Below, in pieces: positions 28,008 through 37,720 of a stretch of DNA of 64,000 bases. The first letter of the stretch is position 1; each line of letters opens with the position of its first letter. The DNA is from Psychrosphaera saromensis. Lineage in GTDB: Bacteria > Pseudomonadota > Gammaproteobacteria > Enterobacterales > Alteromonadaceae. Under the pieces are notes generated by a model. That model was not told the DNA's origin. It searched no databases and worked only from the letters and a program-made list of their open reading frames with translations. The position numbers were made by a program, and so were the translations under genes. Location: assembly GCF_002954545.1 (NCBI RefSeq), contig NZ_MSCH01000003.1, forward strand, positions 124,001-188,000. The letters are read 5' to 3'.

Positions 28008-28186
28008 GCGGGTTTCCGTATATTTGATGCCAATGTAAGTAGCAGTAAAATACAGGTAAATTGATAGGATAAAAAGATAAATGATATGAAGTAAAAATAT
28101 TACGAGGTGAATGAAATATCAACCACCCCGTATAAATTGCTATTTAATTACACGTAACCAAATTTAATATGGCTAGTTAACTACAG

Positions 28187-28210
28187 CTTAGTTAAATGCG
28201 GTTAACTAAG
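28187..28210 (-). terminator. Hairpin just after the DcaP-like porin gene
   Basis: A perfect 9-bp stem, cttagttaa (28187-28195) with ttaactaag (28202-28210), has a 6-base loop and lies about 20 bases past the porin stop. No good U-run follows, so it may stabilise the mRNA end rather than terminate on its own. Confidence 0.45.
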
Positions 28211-28228
28211 TGCATGACTAACTGATAA

Positions 28229-29272
28229 TTAAAAAGCGAGTTTTGCTGATACTTGCATATAAGTTGAATCAGCATCGGCTTCAGCCATTTCAAAGTTACC
28301 AACTTCAGCACCAATTGAAAATTTAGGTGTGTAATTTTTGAATATGTTTACACCCCAATGACTTCTGTCTACATCACTTTCAGTTGTTGTGATATTGCCA
28401 TAAAATACTGAACTACGAACAGCCTCTGTCCAAAAATGACGATACGCCACCATGAAACTACTCGACTCTTCTACTTCTTCTCCCACTAAATCTTGTGCCG
28501 CGGCAACACCTACATAACGACCTAAATTGCCTTGATGAAGTTGGAACCTAAAGTCATCTTTACCTGCAACATTAATTTTACCCGCAACAGATACGCCGGC
28601 TGCACTTTCAGTTTCGCCTGTTAATGTAGTTAATTGTCTTACTAAAGCAGCAACAGAAACATTACCCCAGTCACCTTTAAATTGATATTTGGCGATCATA
28701 TCAGGCATAGAATCATTGGTTGGATCACCACCGTATGACTCTGGATTCTCTAACGCTACTGAGAAACCATTTTTGCTATATCTAACTTGTGTGTTTCGAA
28801 CAAACGCTTCACCTACCATAGCACCAGCAAAATCAACTGTTTCTGCCAAAGCACTGGTATTCATAAACGTGGTCCATGTTTGACCAATAACAAAGTTGTC
28901 ATATTTAATCGTGGCATGACGTAAACGCGGATTAGATGAATTAGAGATAATTTCATTACCACCGCCGCCGTAAAAATCCATTTCAATAAATGCCGTTACA
29001 CCATTACCTGTATATGTGGTGTTGATCCGAGACTCGTTAGCAAAAAACTTAGTTTGTGAAGCATCTTCAGCCAATACCGTCCCTGAACCTATCCAGAAAT
29101 CACGATATCCAACATTACCATCTACATGGCGTCCATCTATTTTAATAAAACCACCAAATTTAATAGTTTCATCATCATTTACTTTTATTTCGTAAGCGGC
29201 ATAAGAGGCACCACTTAGTAATACGGTTGATAGTACAGTTGCAGACGTTAATACATTTATTATTTTTTTCAT
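28229..29272 (-). CDS. DcaP-like trimeric outer-membrane porin
   Basis: This 347-residue porin starts at 29272, where MKKIINVLTSATVLSTVLLSGASYA forms a clean signal peptide. The longer frame to 29404 adds 44 residues without signal character. The mature protein begins YEIKVNDDETIKFGGFIKIDGRHVDG and has beta-strand periodicity, with the DcaP-family pattern ESRINTTYTGNGVTAFIEMDF and VIGQTWTTFMN. It ends TYMQVSAKLAF, with a terminal Phe sorting signal. It is divergent from acs; the shared 264-base gap carries an inverted repeat at 29412-29428. A carboxylate uptake role fits the acetate island but is inferred. Confidence 0.85.
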   Translation of the reverse strand: MKKIINVLTSATVLSTVLLSGASYAAYEIKVNDDETIKFGGFIKIDGRHVDGNVGYRDFWIGSGTVLAEDASQTKFFANESRINTTYTGNGVTAFIEMDFYGGGGNEIISNSSNPRLRHATIKYDNFVIGQTWTTFMNTSALAETVDFAGAMVGEAFVRNTQVRYSKNGFSVALENPESYGGDPTNDSMPDMIAKYQFKGDWGNVSVAALVRQLTTLTGETESAAGVSVAGKINVAGKDDFRFQLHQGNLGRYVGVAAAQDLVGEEVEESSSFMVAYRHFWTEAVRSSVFYGNITTTESDVDRSHWGVNIFKNYTPKFSIGAEVGNFEMAEADADSTYMQVSAKLAF

Positions 29273-29411
29273 TTTATTAAACCCTGTTTCATCTAAATTC
29301 AAACATGTGAAGTATCTACTTATAGTTGACACTCTACTGCTATGCAACTTCTTCGAGTTGTAGTTTTCGGAATCCATTATTTGAAAAGAATAAAAATTAA
29401 ACAATTAGCAA

Positions 29412-29465
29412 TTAGTCTATTCGACTAAGGTCTAATAGCATTCGAAAGGTCATTTCGACTAAGGT
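29412..29465. promoter_or_regulatory. Candidate regulator-binding cluster between the porin gene and acs
   Basis: The gap contains a perfect inverted repeat TTAGTC-N5-GACTAA (29412-29417, 29423-29428). The 12-mer TTCGACTAAGGT occurs twice, at 29420-29431 and 29454-29465, 34 bases apart, about three helical turns. A further TTAGTC half-site lies at 29499-29504. A similar site, CTTTAGACTAAAG, is found upstream of the symporter operon (39698-39710). A LuxR-type regulator such as the CrbR homologue encoded after acs is a reasonable candidate ligand. Confidence 0.5.
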
Positions 29466-29536
29466 TTATTCCATTAAAAAGAACTAGTTGTCATAAAACT
29501 TAGTCCAAAATCAATCTACTCATTAGGTGCCTTATT

Positions 29537-31480
29537 ATGACCTCAAAATCATATGCAATACCAAAATTTGACCATAACAATTCAACCCCTTTAACTATTG
29601 AGCAATATCATGATTTATATCAAGCCTCAATTAACGAACCTGACAATTTTTGGGACATTCAAGGGCAAAGACTAGATTGGACAAAACCTTATACAAAAGT
29701 CAAAGACACACGCTTTAACAAAGGTGATGTGAAAATCGATTGGTATGCAGATGGCGAACTAAATGTTTGTACTAACTGTGTAGATAGACACTTACCTGAT
29801 CACGCGGACCAAAGTGCCATTATTTGGGAAGCTGATAGCCCAGGTCATAGTAAGCACATTAATTATCAAGAACTACACGATGAAATATGCAAATTAGCAA
29901 ACGGCTTAAAATCACTTGGGGTTAAAAAAGGTGACCGAGTTGTTATTTATATGCCTATGGTGCCAGAAGCCGCTTATGCAATGTTAGCTTGTGCCAGATT
30001 AGGTGCCATTCATTCTGTAATATTCGCAGGTTTCTCTCCTCATGCAATTGCCGATCGTATTATAGACTGTGAAGCAAAAGTAGTTATCACATCAGACATT
30101 AGTAAACGTGGCGGGAAAAGCTTGCCATTAAAAGCAAATGTAGATGAAGCATTAGCTAGAGATGACGTCACTACAATTGAAAAAACCATCGTATTTAATC
30201 ACGACGATACAGAAATGCCATTATTAGATGGTCAAATTTGGTGGCACAAATTAACTGAAAACTGTGATACTAATTGCCCAGCAGAACCTATGAATGCTGA
30301 AGATCCACTTTTCATTCTGTACACTTCAGGTTCAACTGGTCAGCCAAAAGGTTTAGTTCATACCACTGGCGGCTATTTAGTTTATGCATCACTGACCCAT
30401 CAAATGATTTTTGATTATAAGCCTGGCGAAGTTTACTGGTGTGCTGCAGATGTTGGTTGGGTTACCGGTCATACCTATATTGTTTATGGGCCACTTGCTA
30501 ATAGAGCAACAACCGTAATGTTTGAGGGTATTCCAACTTACCCAGATGAACGTCGTATTGGCCAAATAATTGATAATCATAACGTTAATATTCTATATAC
30601 AGCGCCTACTGCGATTAGAGCATTAATGGCAAAAGGTGACTTGGCAGCAAAAGACTCTCACCGTGATTCGTTACGTTTATTAGGTAGTGTAGGTGAACCT
30701 ATTAATCCTGAAGCGTGGCAGTGGTATTACGAAGTTGTTGGTAAATCTAGATGCCCAATTGTTGATACTTGGTGGCAAACTGAAACGGGTGGCGCAATGA
30801 TCACTCCTCTTGCTAGCTCTACAAAATTAAAACCTGGCTCTGCAACCTTCCCATTTTTTGGTGTGCAACCAGCTTTAGTTGACGCTGAAGGTAATGAACT
30901 TGAAGGCGAAAACGAAGGTAACTTAATCATTAAAGATTCTTGGCCTGGACAAGCCAGAACCATACATGGCGATCATAAGCGTTTTGAAGAAACTTACTTC
31001 TCAGCATACGAGAATGTCTATTTCACCGGTGATGGTTGTAAACGTGATGCCGACGGATATTACTGGATAACAGGCCGTGTAGATGACGTTCTTAACGTGT
31101 CAGGTCATAGGTTAGGTACGGCTGAAATTGAAAGCTCATTAGTTGCGCACGAAAAAGTCGCAGAAGCTGCCGTTGTAGGTTATCCTCATGATATTAAAGG
31201 CCAAGGTATTTATGTTTATATCACTCCTATATCTGGGACGGAAGTAACGGAAGAGTTAACCAAGTCTGTACGCGACTGGGTTCGTCACGACCTTAGTCCG
31301 ATAGCAACACCAGATATGATCCAGTGGACAAACGGTTTACCAAAAACCAGAAGTGGAAAGATCATGCGCCGTATATTAAGAAAAATTGCAGCTGATGATT
31401 TTGCTCAATTGGGCGACACGTCTACTTTGGCCGATCCAAGTGTGGTGGACTCCATCATAGAAAATCGACTAAACAGATGA
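29537..31480 (+). CDS. acs: Acetyl-CoA synthetase Acs
   Basis: This 647-residue enzyme makes acetyl-CoA from acetate, ATP and CoA through acetyl-AMP. Motifs in order: [23 protein letters not shown], the P-loop [19 protein letters not shown] (acyl/adenylate pocket), [20 protein letters not shown] (hinge) and [11 protein letters not shown], where the Lys is the acetylation-regulated catalytic residue. The length equals the usual 640-652. The stop is four bases from the regulator start, so they are probably co-transcribed. Confidence 0.97.
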   Translation: MTSKSYAIPKFDHNNSTPLTIEQYHDLYQASINEPDNFWDIQGQRLDWTKPYTKVKDTRFNKGDVKIDWYADGELNVCTNCVDRHLPDHADQSAIIWEADSPGHSKHINYQELHDEICKLANGLKSLGVKKGDRVVIYMPMVPEAAYAMLACARLGAIHSVIFAGFSPHAIADRIIDCEAKVVITSDISKRGGKSLPLKANVDEALARDDVTTIEKTIVFNHDDTEMPLLDGQIWWHKLTENCDTNCPAEPMNAEDPLFILYTSGSTGQPKGLVHTTGGYLVYASLTHQMIFDYKPGEVYWCAADVGWVTGHTYIVYGPLANRATTVMFEGIPTYPDERRIGQIIDNHNVNILYTAPTAIRALMAKGDLAAKDSHRDSLRLLGSVGEPINPEAWQWYYEVVGKSRCPIVDTWWQTETGGAMITPLASSTKLKPGSATFPFFGVQPALVDAEGNELEGENEGNLIIKDSWPGQARTIHGDHKRFEETYFSAYENVYFTGDGCKRDADGYYWITGRVDDVLNVSGHRLGTAEIESSLVAHEKVAEAAVVGYPHDIKGQGIYVYITPISGTEVTEELTKSVRDWVRHDLSPIATPDMIQWTNGLPKTRSGKIMRRILRKIAADDFAQLGDTSTLADPSVVDSIIENRLNR

Positions 31481-31484
31481 GTGT

Positions 31485-32141
31485 ATGGCTAACTTTTTAA
31501 TTGCAGATGACCACCCTTTATTTCGTGAAGCGCTTATTGGCGCTTTACGAAGTCAATTTTCTGAGCTGAGTATTGTGGAGTCAGATTCGCTTGAATCCAC
31601 TATTCAGCAAATTGAAAGCCACGATGATCTAGACTTAGTATTGCTAGATTTACATATGCCCGGTAGCGGCGACTTGTATGGCATTATTAGAATTAGAGAA
31701 GACTTTCCGGAATTACCAGTTGCAGTAATTTCTGGCTCAGATCAATTGGACATCATCTCAAAAGTGATGGGCTTTGGTGCAATGGGCTTTATTTCAAAGT
31801 CATCCTCGTCAGTTCAAATAGCCCAAGCAATTAACAACATATTAGAAGGTGATACTTGGCTTCCGCCTGGCATTGCCAATCAAATTCAAGCGCTGTCTAG
31901 CGACGACTTAAACTTAGCTAACCGAGTCGCTAAGTTGACGCCTCAGCAATATCGAGTTTTATATTTATTACACGAAGGTATGCTAAACAAACAAATTGCT
32001 TACGAGCTTAATGTGACAGAAGCCACTATAAAGGCCCATATTACGGCAATATTTAAAAAGTTGGGGATCAATAATAGAACCCAAGCTGTGTTACTTGCAG
32101 AGAAACTACAGTTAGAGCCTAGCGTGTCGAGCCACTCATAG
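31485..32141 (+). CDS. crbR: CrbR-like LuxR-family response regulator
   Basis: This 218-residue regulator has a receiver domain (acidic pair ADDHP, phospho-Asp in LVLLDLHMPG at about residue 56) and a C-terminal LuxR HTH (about 150-210, LTPQQYRVLYLLHEGMLNKQIAYELNVTEATIKAHI). Immediately behind acs and near a CrbS-like symporter-kinase (33455-36916), it matches the CrbR/AcsR acetate-switch regulator of Vibrio, Shewanella and pseudomonads. The gene name rests on context and length. Confidence 0.8.
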   Translation: MANFLIADDHPLFREALIGALRSQFSELSIVESDSLESTIQQIESHDDLDLVLLDLHMPGSGDLYGIIRIREDFPELPVAVISGSDQLDIISKVMGFGAMGFISKSSSSVQIAQAINNILEGDTWLPPGIANQIQALSSDDLNLANRVAKLTPQQYRVLYLLHEGMLNKQIAYELNVTEATIKAHITAIFKKLGINNRTQAVLLAEKLQLEPSVSSHS

Positions 32142-32154
32142 AAGGATAAATAAA

Positions 32155-32304
32155 GTGAACTCAGCAAAAAATGAAAGTGAAATTAACAATAAAACATTTA
32201 AAGATTTCTATTTTATGATTGGTTTTAGCCTCGCATTAATTGCGGGGATAGCGATAGGATCATCTTTAATTAGTCTTTTAGACAAGCTGATAACGCAACT
32301 GTGA
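32155..32304 (+). CDS. Small 49-residue single-helix membrane protein
   Basis: A GTG start at 32155, preceded by GAAGGA (32141-32146), opens a 49-residue frame. It has a polar N-terminus (NSAKNESEINNKTFKDFYF), one clear membrane helix (about 21-42, MIGFSLALIAGIAIGSSLIS) and a short tail LDKLITQL. The start is 13 bases from the crbR stop, so it looks like the third gene of the acs operon. It falls below common length cut-offs. I do not recognise a family. Spacing, a good Shine-Dalgarno site and hydrophobic design argue that it is real. Confidence 0.6.
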   Translation: MNSAKNESEINNKTFKDFYFMIGFSLALIAGIAIGSSLISLLDKLITQL

Positions 32305-32512
32305 TATTTATATCCAGTAAATTCGAGCTATGTATTTAAGCTTAAATAGCGCTTACTGGCTCCAATGCAATTTACTCAAATATATTCACGGTAGTATAAT
32401 TTAAACATCAGTTTCGAATCTGTGGGTTATACTGACGGCTACAATTTGTTATAGTGACGAACTAACAGCCTTAGGCCGTGTCAATTAATCTTATAAAGAG
32501 TAAAATAACGTA

Positions 32513-32833
32513 ATGAAGACATTTTCAAATATTGCAGAATTGATTGAAGTTTATGAAGCCGAAATTGATTCGCTTAACGTTAGTATTGCTGCTTTAAAGA
32601 AAAAACCACAAAGTTTTAATGAACGAGTGCTTTTTAATTACATTGATACAGGTAGCACAGGTAAAACAAAAGATTTTGTTAGAGCATTAGGTATAATGTC
32701 TGAACGTGGTTCACTATTTTCTTCTGCCGATGTCAGTAAATTGATAAAAGACGGCGCTGGCGACGTTTCACCTGAGTTGCTTGCAATAGCAAGAAAGGTA
32801 GTTGGAATGAAAAAAAGAAACGGTAAAGGCTAA
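32513..32833 (+). CDS. Hypothetical 106-residue protein
   Basis: I do not recognise a family. The protein has no signal or membrane segment and is predicted mainly helical. It has an N-terminal amphipathic stretch (IAELIEVYEAEIDSLNVSIAALKKK), a central NERVLFNYIDTGSTGKTKDFVRALG and a basic tail KKRNGKG, which might bind nucleic acid. It has its own 208-base upstream gap (32305-32512) containing short hairpins but no other gene I can support. It is followed by a cold-shock gene. Codon use looks like the neighbours. Confidence 0.6.
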   Translation: MKTFSNIAELIEVYEAEIDSLNVSIAALKKKPQSFNERVLFNYIDTGSTGKTKDFVRALGIMSERGSLFSSADVSKLIKDGAGDVSPELLAIARKVVGMKKRNGKG

Positions 32834-33007
32834 TAATTTAGCTATAATTGACAATAGTAAGCATTGATTGCAAGTTTGGTGTAGCCAAACACTAATAAAA
32901 AATTTAAACTAGCCAAAGTAAAGTTAGTTGAATAGAATTCAAAGTCTGATTTGTAATGGTGATAACAAGTCAGAAATTTATTTTTCACCGAAGAGAAAGA
33001 GAAAGTT

Positions 33008-33214
33008 ATGAGTAAAGGTACAGTTAAGTGGTTCAGTGCAGATAAAGGTTTCGGATTCATTACTCCTGAAGATGGAAGCAAAGATTTATTTGTTCACCAT
33101 TCAGAAATTCAAGCAGGCGGTCAATTTGCAACATTAGATGACGGTCAAGCTGTTGAGTTTGAAGTTGGCCAAGGTCCTAAAGGTCCATGTGCAAACAAAG
33201 TTGTTGCTGTTTAA
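33008..33214 (+). CDS. Cold-shock-domain protein (CspA family)
   Basis: This 68-residue single cold-shock domain binds single-stranded RNA/DNA. RNP1 is KGFGFITP (about 13-20) and RNP2 LFVHHSEI (about 28-35). Its length matches CspA/CspE. The leader of about 170 bases between the upstream gene and the ATG contains a gtttgg/ccaaac hairpin near 32873, consistent with the long structured leaders of csp genes; cold induction is inferred. The next 240 bases (33215-33454) show nothing I can name. Confidence 0.93.
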   Translation: MSKGTVKWFSADKGFGFITPEDGSKDLFVHHSEIQAGGQFATLDDGQAVEFEVGQGPKGPCANKVVAV

Positions 33215-33454
33215 GCGATAATTAATAGGCAGCTGGTGCGCATTGCGCATTGGCTTTCCTATACTTCCCCTGCAATAGATTCCAATTTACCTCTAAATAC
33301 ATACATCCACAAAAATAAACTTCCGATATATACATATTCAACCAAGTACAATATTCCAATCAATAAACTAAAATATTATTCTTATTAAATAGATTTAGAC
33401 TCTCGTACTCCAAGTGTTAGTTAACTTAACTCGCTATTACCTCTCCTATTGTTC

Positions 33455-36400
33455 TTACTGCTTTTGCACCAAACTCTTCAGCCAAGATTTTAACGCTGCT
33501 GGTTTTAATGGTTTTGGCATATAGCGTACATCTAATTGCTTACATGTTTCTTTTAAGCTCTCTTCTTTTACCGCTGTTATTAGCGCGGCGGGAATATCTA
33601 AGTCCCAATGAGATCTAACTTGCTGAATCAACTCTAAACCTGATGTAGTGGAAGGTACTAATTGATAATCAATTAATAATACATCTGGGCAAACGCACTC
33701 AGGTAGTTGCAAGTATTCACTCAGAGCTTCTACGCTTGAGAAACATAAACAATGACAGTTCCATTTCTCTAACAATGACTTCATCGCATCCAAGTTTTGA
33801 GTCTCATCATCAACGCAAATAACATTCAAATGATTAAATTGGCTAGACTCATGTAGAGCAAATTGTGATGCTTCTGCAACTAGGTTAGGATCGCCAAGTT
33901 CAATCGTCACACCAAAACAAGAACCTTTACCAAATCGAGAGCTTAGTTTTATTGGGCATTTAAGCTGCTCACTCATACGTTCAACTACACCTAAGCCTAA
34001 TCCTAGTCCTTTAATGCTTCCGGTATGAGTACGATAAAAGTCCTGGAAAACATGCTGATGGTCAGACTGTGAGATGCCCTCTCCGGTATCCCATACTTCA
34101 ATTCTTATACTTCCTTGTCCATTGCTGCTTTTTACATAACGAATCCCAATTAACACTTTACCTTCATGAGTATATTTAGCGGCATTCGATAAAAAATTCT
34201 GCAAGATCCTACGTAAATACGTAGCATCGCAATGCACCACCTCATCATGCCAATGCTCAATAAACTTAATTCCCTTTTGTTGGCACTGGGCGGCTATTTC
34301 ATCACATAACGGTCGTAACACGCTGGATAACTTAAAGTGGGTAAAGGTCGGCACTAATGCCCCTTGCTCTAATTTAGATATTTCCAATAACGTCGCGAGT
34401 AAGTCTTCCATTGCATACAAGGACTGGTCGACTTTATCTAAGGTTTGATGTTGGCTTTGAGTAAGTGAGTCTTCACTTAATGATGAAACATATAACCTTG
34501 CTGCGTTTAATGGTTGTAATACGTCGTGGCTCGCTAGCGCTAAAAATCGGGTTTTTGAGGCATTTGCTTGTTCAGCTTCTTGTTTTGCTAGCCTTAATTC
34601 TTGGCTAATTTCACTTATTTGATCGACTCGACGTTTCACCTTATGTTCAAGGTTAATATTGGCGTCTTTTAATGCTTGTTCCGTTTCTATAAAACTGGTG
34701 ATGTCATTGAAACTCGTTACAAAACCACCATTAGGTAATGGATTACCAACCATTTCTATCACTCGACCGTCTGAGCGTCTGCGGATAAAACTGTGTTTTT
34801 GACTGCTTTTTAAATGCGATAGACGTTTATTTACTAGCTCGTCAATTTCGCCATGACCACACTCGCCTCTTAATGCATTAAATTTGATTAAGTTTTTAAT
34901 TGGTAATCCAACTTTTACCATCGACTTAGGGTAATCAAATAATTCTAAGTATTGCTTATTCCAGGCGACTAAATTTAAGTCTTTATCTATAACACTAATA
35001 CCCTGACTTAAATTTTCTAACGAGCTAAACAAAATAGCCTGGTTGGTTTTTAATGCCATCGTGGTGTCATCAAAGAAATTTACAACATCTTCAACATCTA
35101 ATTGCTTACCGGACAATACAATATTCACCAAAGATTGAGCTGATGATGCTCCGAGCACACCGGCTAACATTCTTTCGCAATACTCGACAAAGTGATGAGT
35201 TAATTCCTCAGTGTCTTTTAACTTAACGATTTGGCTGCCCTCTTTAATGGCCAGCTCTTCTTGGTCTTGCTCGTACTCCAGTAATAGCTGATCACATCTA
35301 CCATTACCTAAAAAGGTAAGTAACAAGTCGGTTAAGTCTTTTACACTTGCGCTGGTGTGCAGTAATTTTTGACGAGCAATTGGCACCTTAACGTTAGGAT
35401 GAACAAACGCAGCTGCTTGAATTTTATCAATTAATCGCTCTTTAGCCATTAACGAAAATACATAATAAGCCAAGCTATTGACAATTAAACTAATGATCAC
35501 GCCTTGGCTAATGATCCCACTGTGCTGTGAGACATCACTTGCGGAAGCAAGAGGCATAAGTAGAAACATCAGCCAACTTAAAAAACCGAGAGTTAAACCA
35601 GCGTAAACTCCATTAGCATGGCCTTTACGCCAGTATAAGCCACCAATAATAGCCGGTAGTAATTGGATCACTAACGAAAACGCAATAAGCCCTATGCTGT
35701 GTAACGACGTTTGATTGGCCCAGGATAAATAATAGGCGTAGGACAAGAGTAAAATAGCGCCTATGGTAAATTGTCTAAGAGGCACAACTTTAAATTTATA
35801 CATTCCTTGGTCGAGGATTTGATGACTGTCGCGTTTTAACAATAACGGCATAAATACATCGTTTGTGATCATGGTACTTAACGTTAATGTCGCAACAATG
35901 ATCATGGCACTAGCGGCCGAAATACCACCTAAAAATACAAAGATAGTTGCCCAATGACTATTAACGTACATTGGCAATTCCATTGTAAAAATGTCTTTAT
36001 TTACGCCAGTATCCAATAAGAAATAATGACCCGCAAGAGCAATAGGAATAATCGCAGCAGCTGTCAGTATTAAATATAAAGGGAACAACCAGCGTGCTGT
36101 TTGTAAATTTTTAGAGTCGCTATTATCTACTACCATGACATGAAACTGCCTTGGCAAACATAATATTGCAGCACCCGCCATAAAGGTTTGGACAATAAAA
36201 TCTAAACTAAAAAAACGGTCTGTGGTCCAAATCGTTTCTGGCAGAGGTGGTAAATCAGCAATTTCTATTTGATCAAATAAAGTGAATGCAATCCAGGCTG
36301 AAACCATTAGACCGAGTAGCTTAAACAGTGATTCAAAGGCAATGGCAAAAATTAATCCTGATCTATATTCAGTCACATCGGCTTTTCTTGCACCATATAA

Positions 36401-36916
36401 AATGGCAAAGAGCGCAATTAATAATGCGGCTAAAAATGCGGAGGTGTATTCAATACCAGTCACACTATCGTTTACTAAAGTAAGAGCTGAAAAGCTCGCG
36501 TTAATGGCTTTTAGTTGTAATGCAATATAAGGAATGATGGCCAAGGTTGCGATTACCGTGACGATAAGCGCCGTTTGCTGACGTTTCCCGTAACGTGCAG
36601 AAATAAAGTCGGCAATAGACGTTAAATTTTGTTTCTTAGATACTTTAACTAATTTGGCTAATATCGGATAACCAAATAACATCAATAAAATGGGGCCTAA
36701 AAGAATTGGTAAAAACTGCCAACCGTCGGTAGATGCTGTGCCTACAGCTCCAAAGTAAGTCCAACTAGAACAGTATATGCCCAGCGCAAAAGCGTAAATG
36801 ATAGGATGATGAGTGATCTTTTGTGATAACGGATTATTAGTTCTATCGCCCCAACGAGCAATTGAGAACATTAACCCTGCATATATAGCTGAAACTATAA
36901 TTATCACTGCGGTCAT
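33455..36916 (-). CDS. crbS: CrbS-like Na+/solute symporter-histidine kinase hybrid
   Basis: This 1153-residue protein fuses an SLC5/SSS transporter with a sensor kinase. Residues ~1-490 hold about 13 membrane helices, with GIYCSSWTYFGAVGTAS and the SSS core. Then comes a linker (STAC-like, ~520-600), a PAS domain (~620-740), a coiled coil, HisKA with His797 in ASHDVLQPLNAAR, HATPase (DTGEGI, GLGLGLGVVERM) and a C-terminal receiver (ICVDDE, LLIDYQL). This architecture and the acs context identify the acetate-switch kinase CrbS, partner of the LuxR regulator at 31485. It probably senses acetate flux at the membrane. Confidence 0.9.
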   Translation of the reverse strand: MTAVIIIVSAIYAGLMFSIARWGDRTNNPLSQKITHHPIIYAFALGIYCSSWTYFGAVGTASTDGWQFLPILLGPILLMLFGYPILAKLVKVSKKQNLTSIADFISARYGKRQQTALIVTVIATLAIIPYIALQLKAINASFSALTLVNDSVTGIEYTSAFLAALLIALFAILYGARKADVTEYRSGLIFAIAFESLFKLLGLMVSAWIAFTLFDQIEIADLPPLPETIWTTDRFFSLDFIVQTFMAGAAILCLPRQFHVMVVDNSDSKNLQTARWLFPLYLILTAAAIIPIALAGHYFLLDTGVNKDIFTMELPMYVNSHWATIFVFLGGISAASAMIIVATLTLSTMITNDVFMPLLLKRDSHQILDQGMYKFKVVPLRQFTIGAILLLSYAYYLSWANQTSLHSIGLIAFSLVIQLLPAIIGGLYWRKGHANGVYAGLTLGFLSWLMFLLMPLASASDVSQHSGIISQGVIISLIVNSLAYYVFSLMAKERLIDKIQAAAFVHPNVKVPIARQKLLHTSASVKDLTDLLLTFLGNGRCDQLLLEYEQDQEELAIKEGSQIVKLKDTEELTHHFVEYCERMLAGVLGASSAQSLVNIVLSGKQLDVEDVVNFFDDTTMALKTNQAILFSSLENLSQGISVIDKDLNLVAWNKQYLELFDYPKSMVKVGLPIKNLIKFNALRGECGHGEIDELVNKRLSHLKSSQKHSFIRRRSDGRVIEMVGNPLPNGGFVTSFNDITSFIETEQALKDANINLEHKVKRRVDQISEISQELRLAKQEAEQANASKTRFLALASHDVLQPLNAARLYVSSLSEDSLTQSQHQTLDKVDQSLYAMEDLLATLLEISKLEQGALVPTFTHFKLSSVLRPLCDEIAAQCQQKGIKFIEHWHDEVVHCDATYLRRILQNFLSNAAKYTHEGKVLIGIRYVKSSNGQGSIRIEVWDTGEGISQSDHQHVFQDFYRTHTGSIKGLGLGLGVVERMSEQLKCPIKLSSRFGKGSCFGVTIELGDPNLVAEASQFALHESSQFNHLNVICVDDETQNLDAMKSLLEKWNCHCLCFSSVEALSEYLQLPECVCPDVLLIDYQLVPSTTSGLELIQQVRSHWDLDIPAALITAVKEESLKETCKQLDVRYMPKPLKPAALKSWLKSLVQKQ

Positions 36917-37015
36917 TCATTTTTCCTTATGCGTTATCTGTATTGTGTGCCGAATTCATAAACTAAGTACGTTTATCTGTGTCGCCACTATTTGCACATC
37001 TATGATGCTAAGTAG

Positions 37016-37720
37016 CTAAATTAACACATCTTTTAATTGCATGTTGCTCGCTTTTTTCTCATCTATCATAGTGAGATACAACTCTGCGGTAGCAATTGCA
37101 TCGGATAAGGCATGATGTTGCTGATAAAAAGGCAATTTGGCTCGTTTTCTTAAATTAGCCAAGGTTAAATCTTGCGGTTCAAAAGGCAGCCCTCGTCGAT
37201 TAAATGCTTTGTTTGCTAACACTAAAGTATCAATCATAGGCAATACTGGCGCGACGCCATACAACTTTATGCAAGCTTCATTAATAAACTCACGTTCAAT
37301 TTTGTTAAAGTGAACTAACATGACTTTACCGGCTATCAACTTTAAAAACTCATCCATAACTTGCCTAAGTGGCGAACCAGATTGGCATTCAGAGTCGGTA
37401 ATTGTATGAATGGTCACGTTGTCAGCATCAAGCGCTTGGTCAATGGCAATGATTTTATGGAAGCTTGAACCCAATTGAATTTGGCTATGGGACATATTTA
37501 CGCAGCCAATACTCAATAACTTATCTTGTTCTGCATTTAATCCTGTTGTTTCAAAATCGACAGACACTATATCAACCGACGACAATTGAGCATTTAACGC
37601 TGGCATTGGCACAGACAAAAAGTCATAAAGCCCGTTATCTTTGGGCAAACGTTTCAGTAGTGACAGTCGCACTTTTTCATACTTACGATTTGCCGGTGTA
37701 AGCAACCAAGCCAAAGGCAT
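37016..37720 (-). CDS. DnaQ-like 3'-5' exonuclease (DEDDh)
   Basis: This 234-residue exonuclease domain has VDFETTGL (catalytic Asp/Glu, about residue 54-61), a central HTITDSECQSGSP block, and the Exo III motif HHALSDAIATAELYL with the His/Asp pair. It is related to DNA polymerase III epsilon but lacks its C-terminal binding tail. The start shares one base with the stop of the upstream CBS/DUF294 gene, so the pair are translationally coupled. This pair next to crbS/actP-type genes is a common arrangement in Vibrio/Shewanella acetate loci. Its role there is not known to me. Confidence 0.88.
   Translation of the reverse strand: MPLAWLLTPANRKYEKVRLSLLKRLPKDNGLYDFLSVPMPALNAQLSSVDIVSVDFETTGLNAEQDKLLSIGCVNMSHSQIQLGSSFHKIIAIDQALDADNVTIHTITDSECQSGSPLRQVMDEFLKLIAGKVMLVHFNKIEREFINEACIKLYGVAPVLPMIDTLVLANKAFNRRGLPFEPQDLTLANLRKRAKLPFYQQHHALSDAIATAELYLTMIDEKKASNMQLKDVLI

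Noticed and set aside
29273-29404. Longer N-terminus for the DcaP-like porin
   Set aside because: The 44 extra residues have no signal-peptide character; MKKIINVL at 29272 does.
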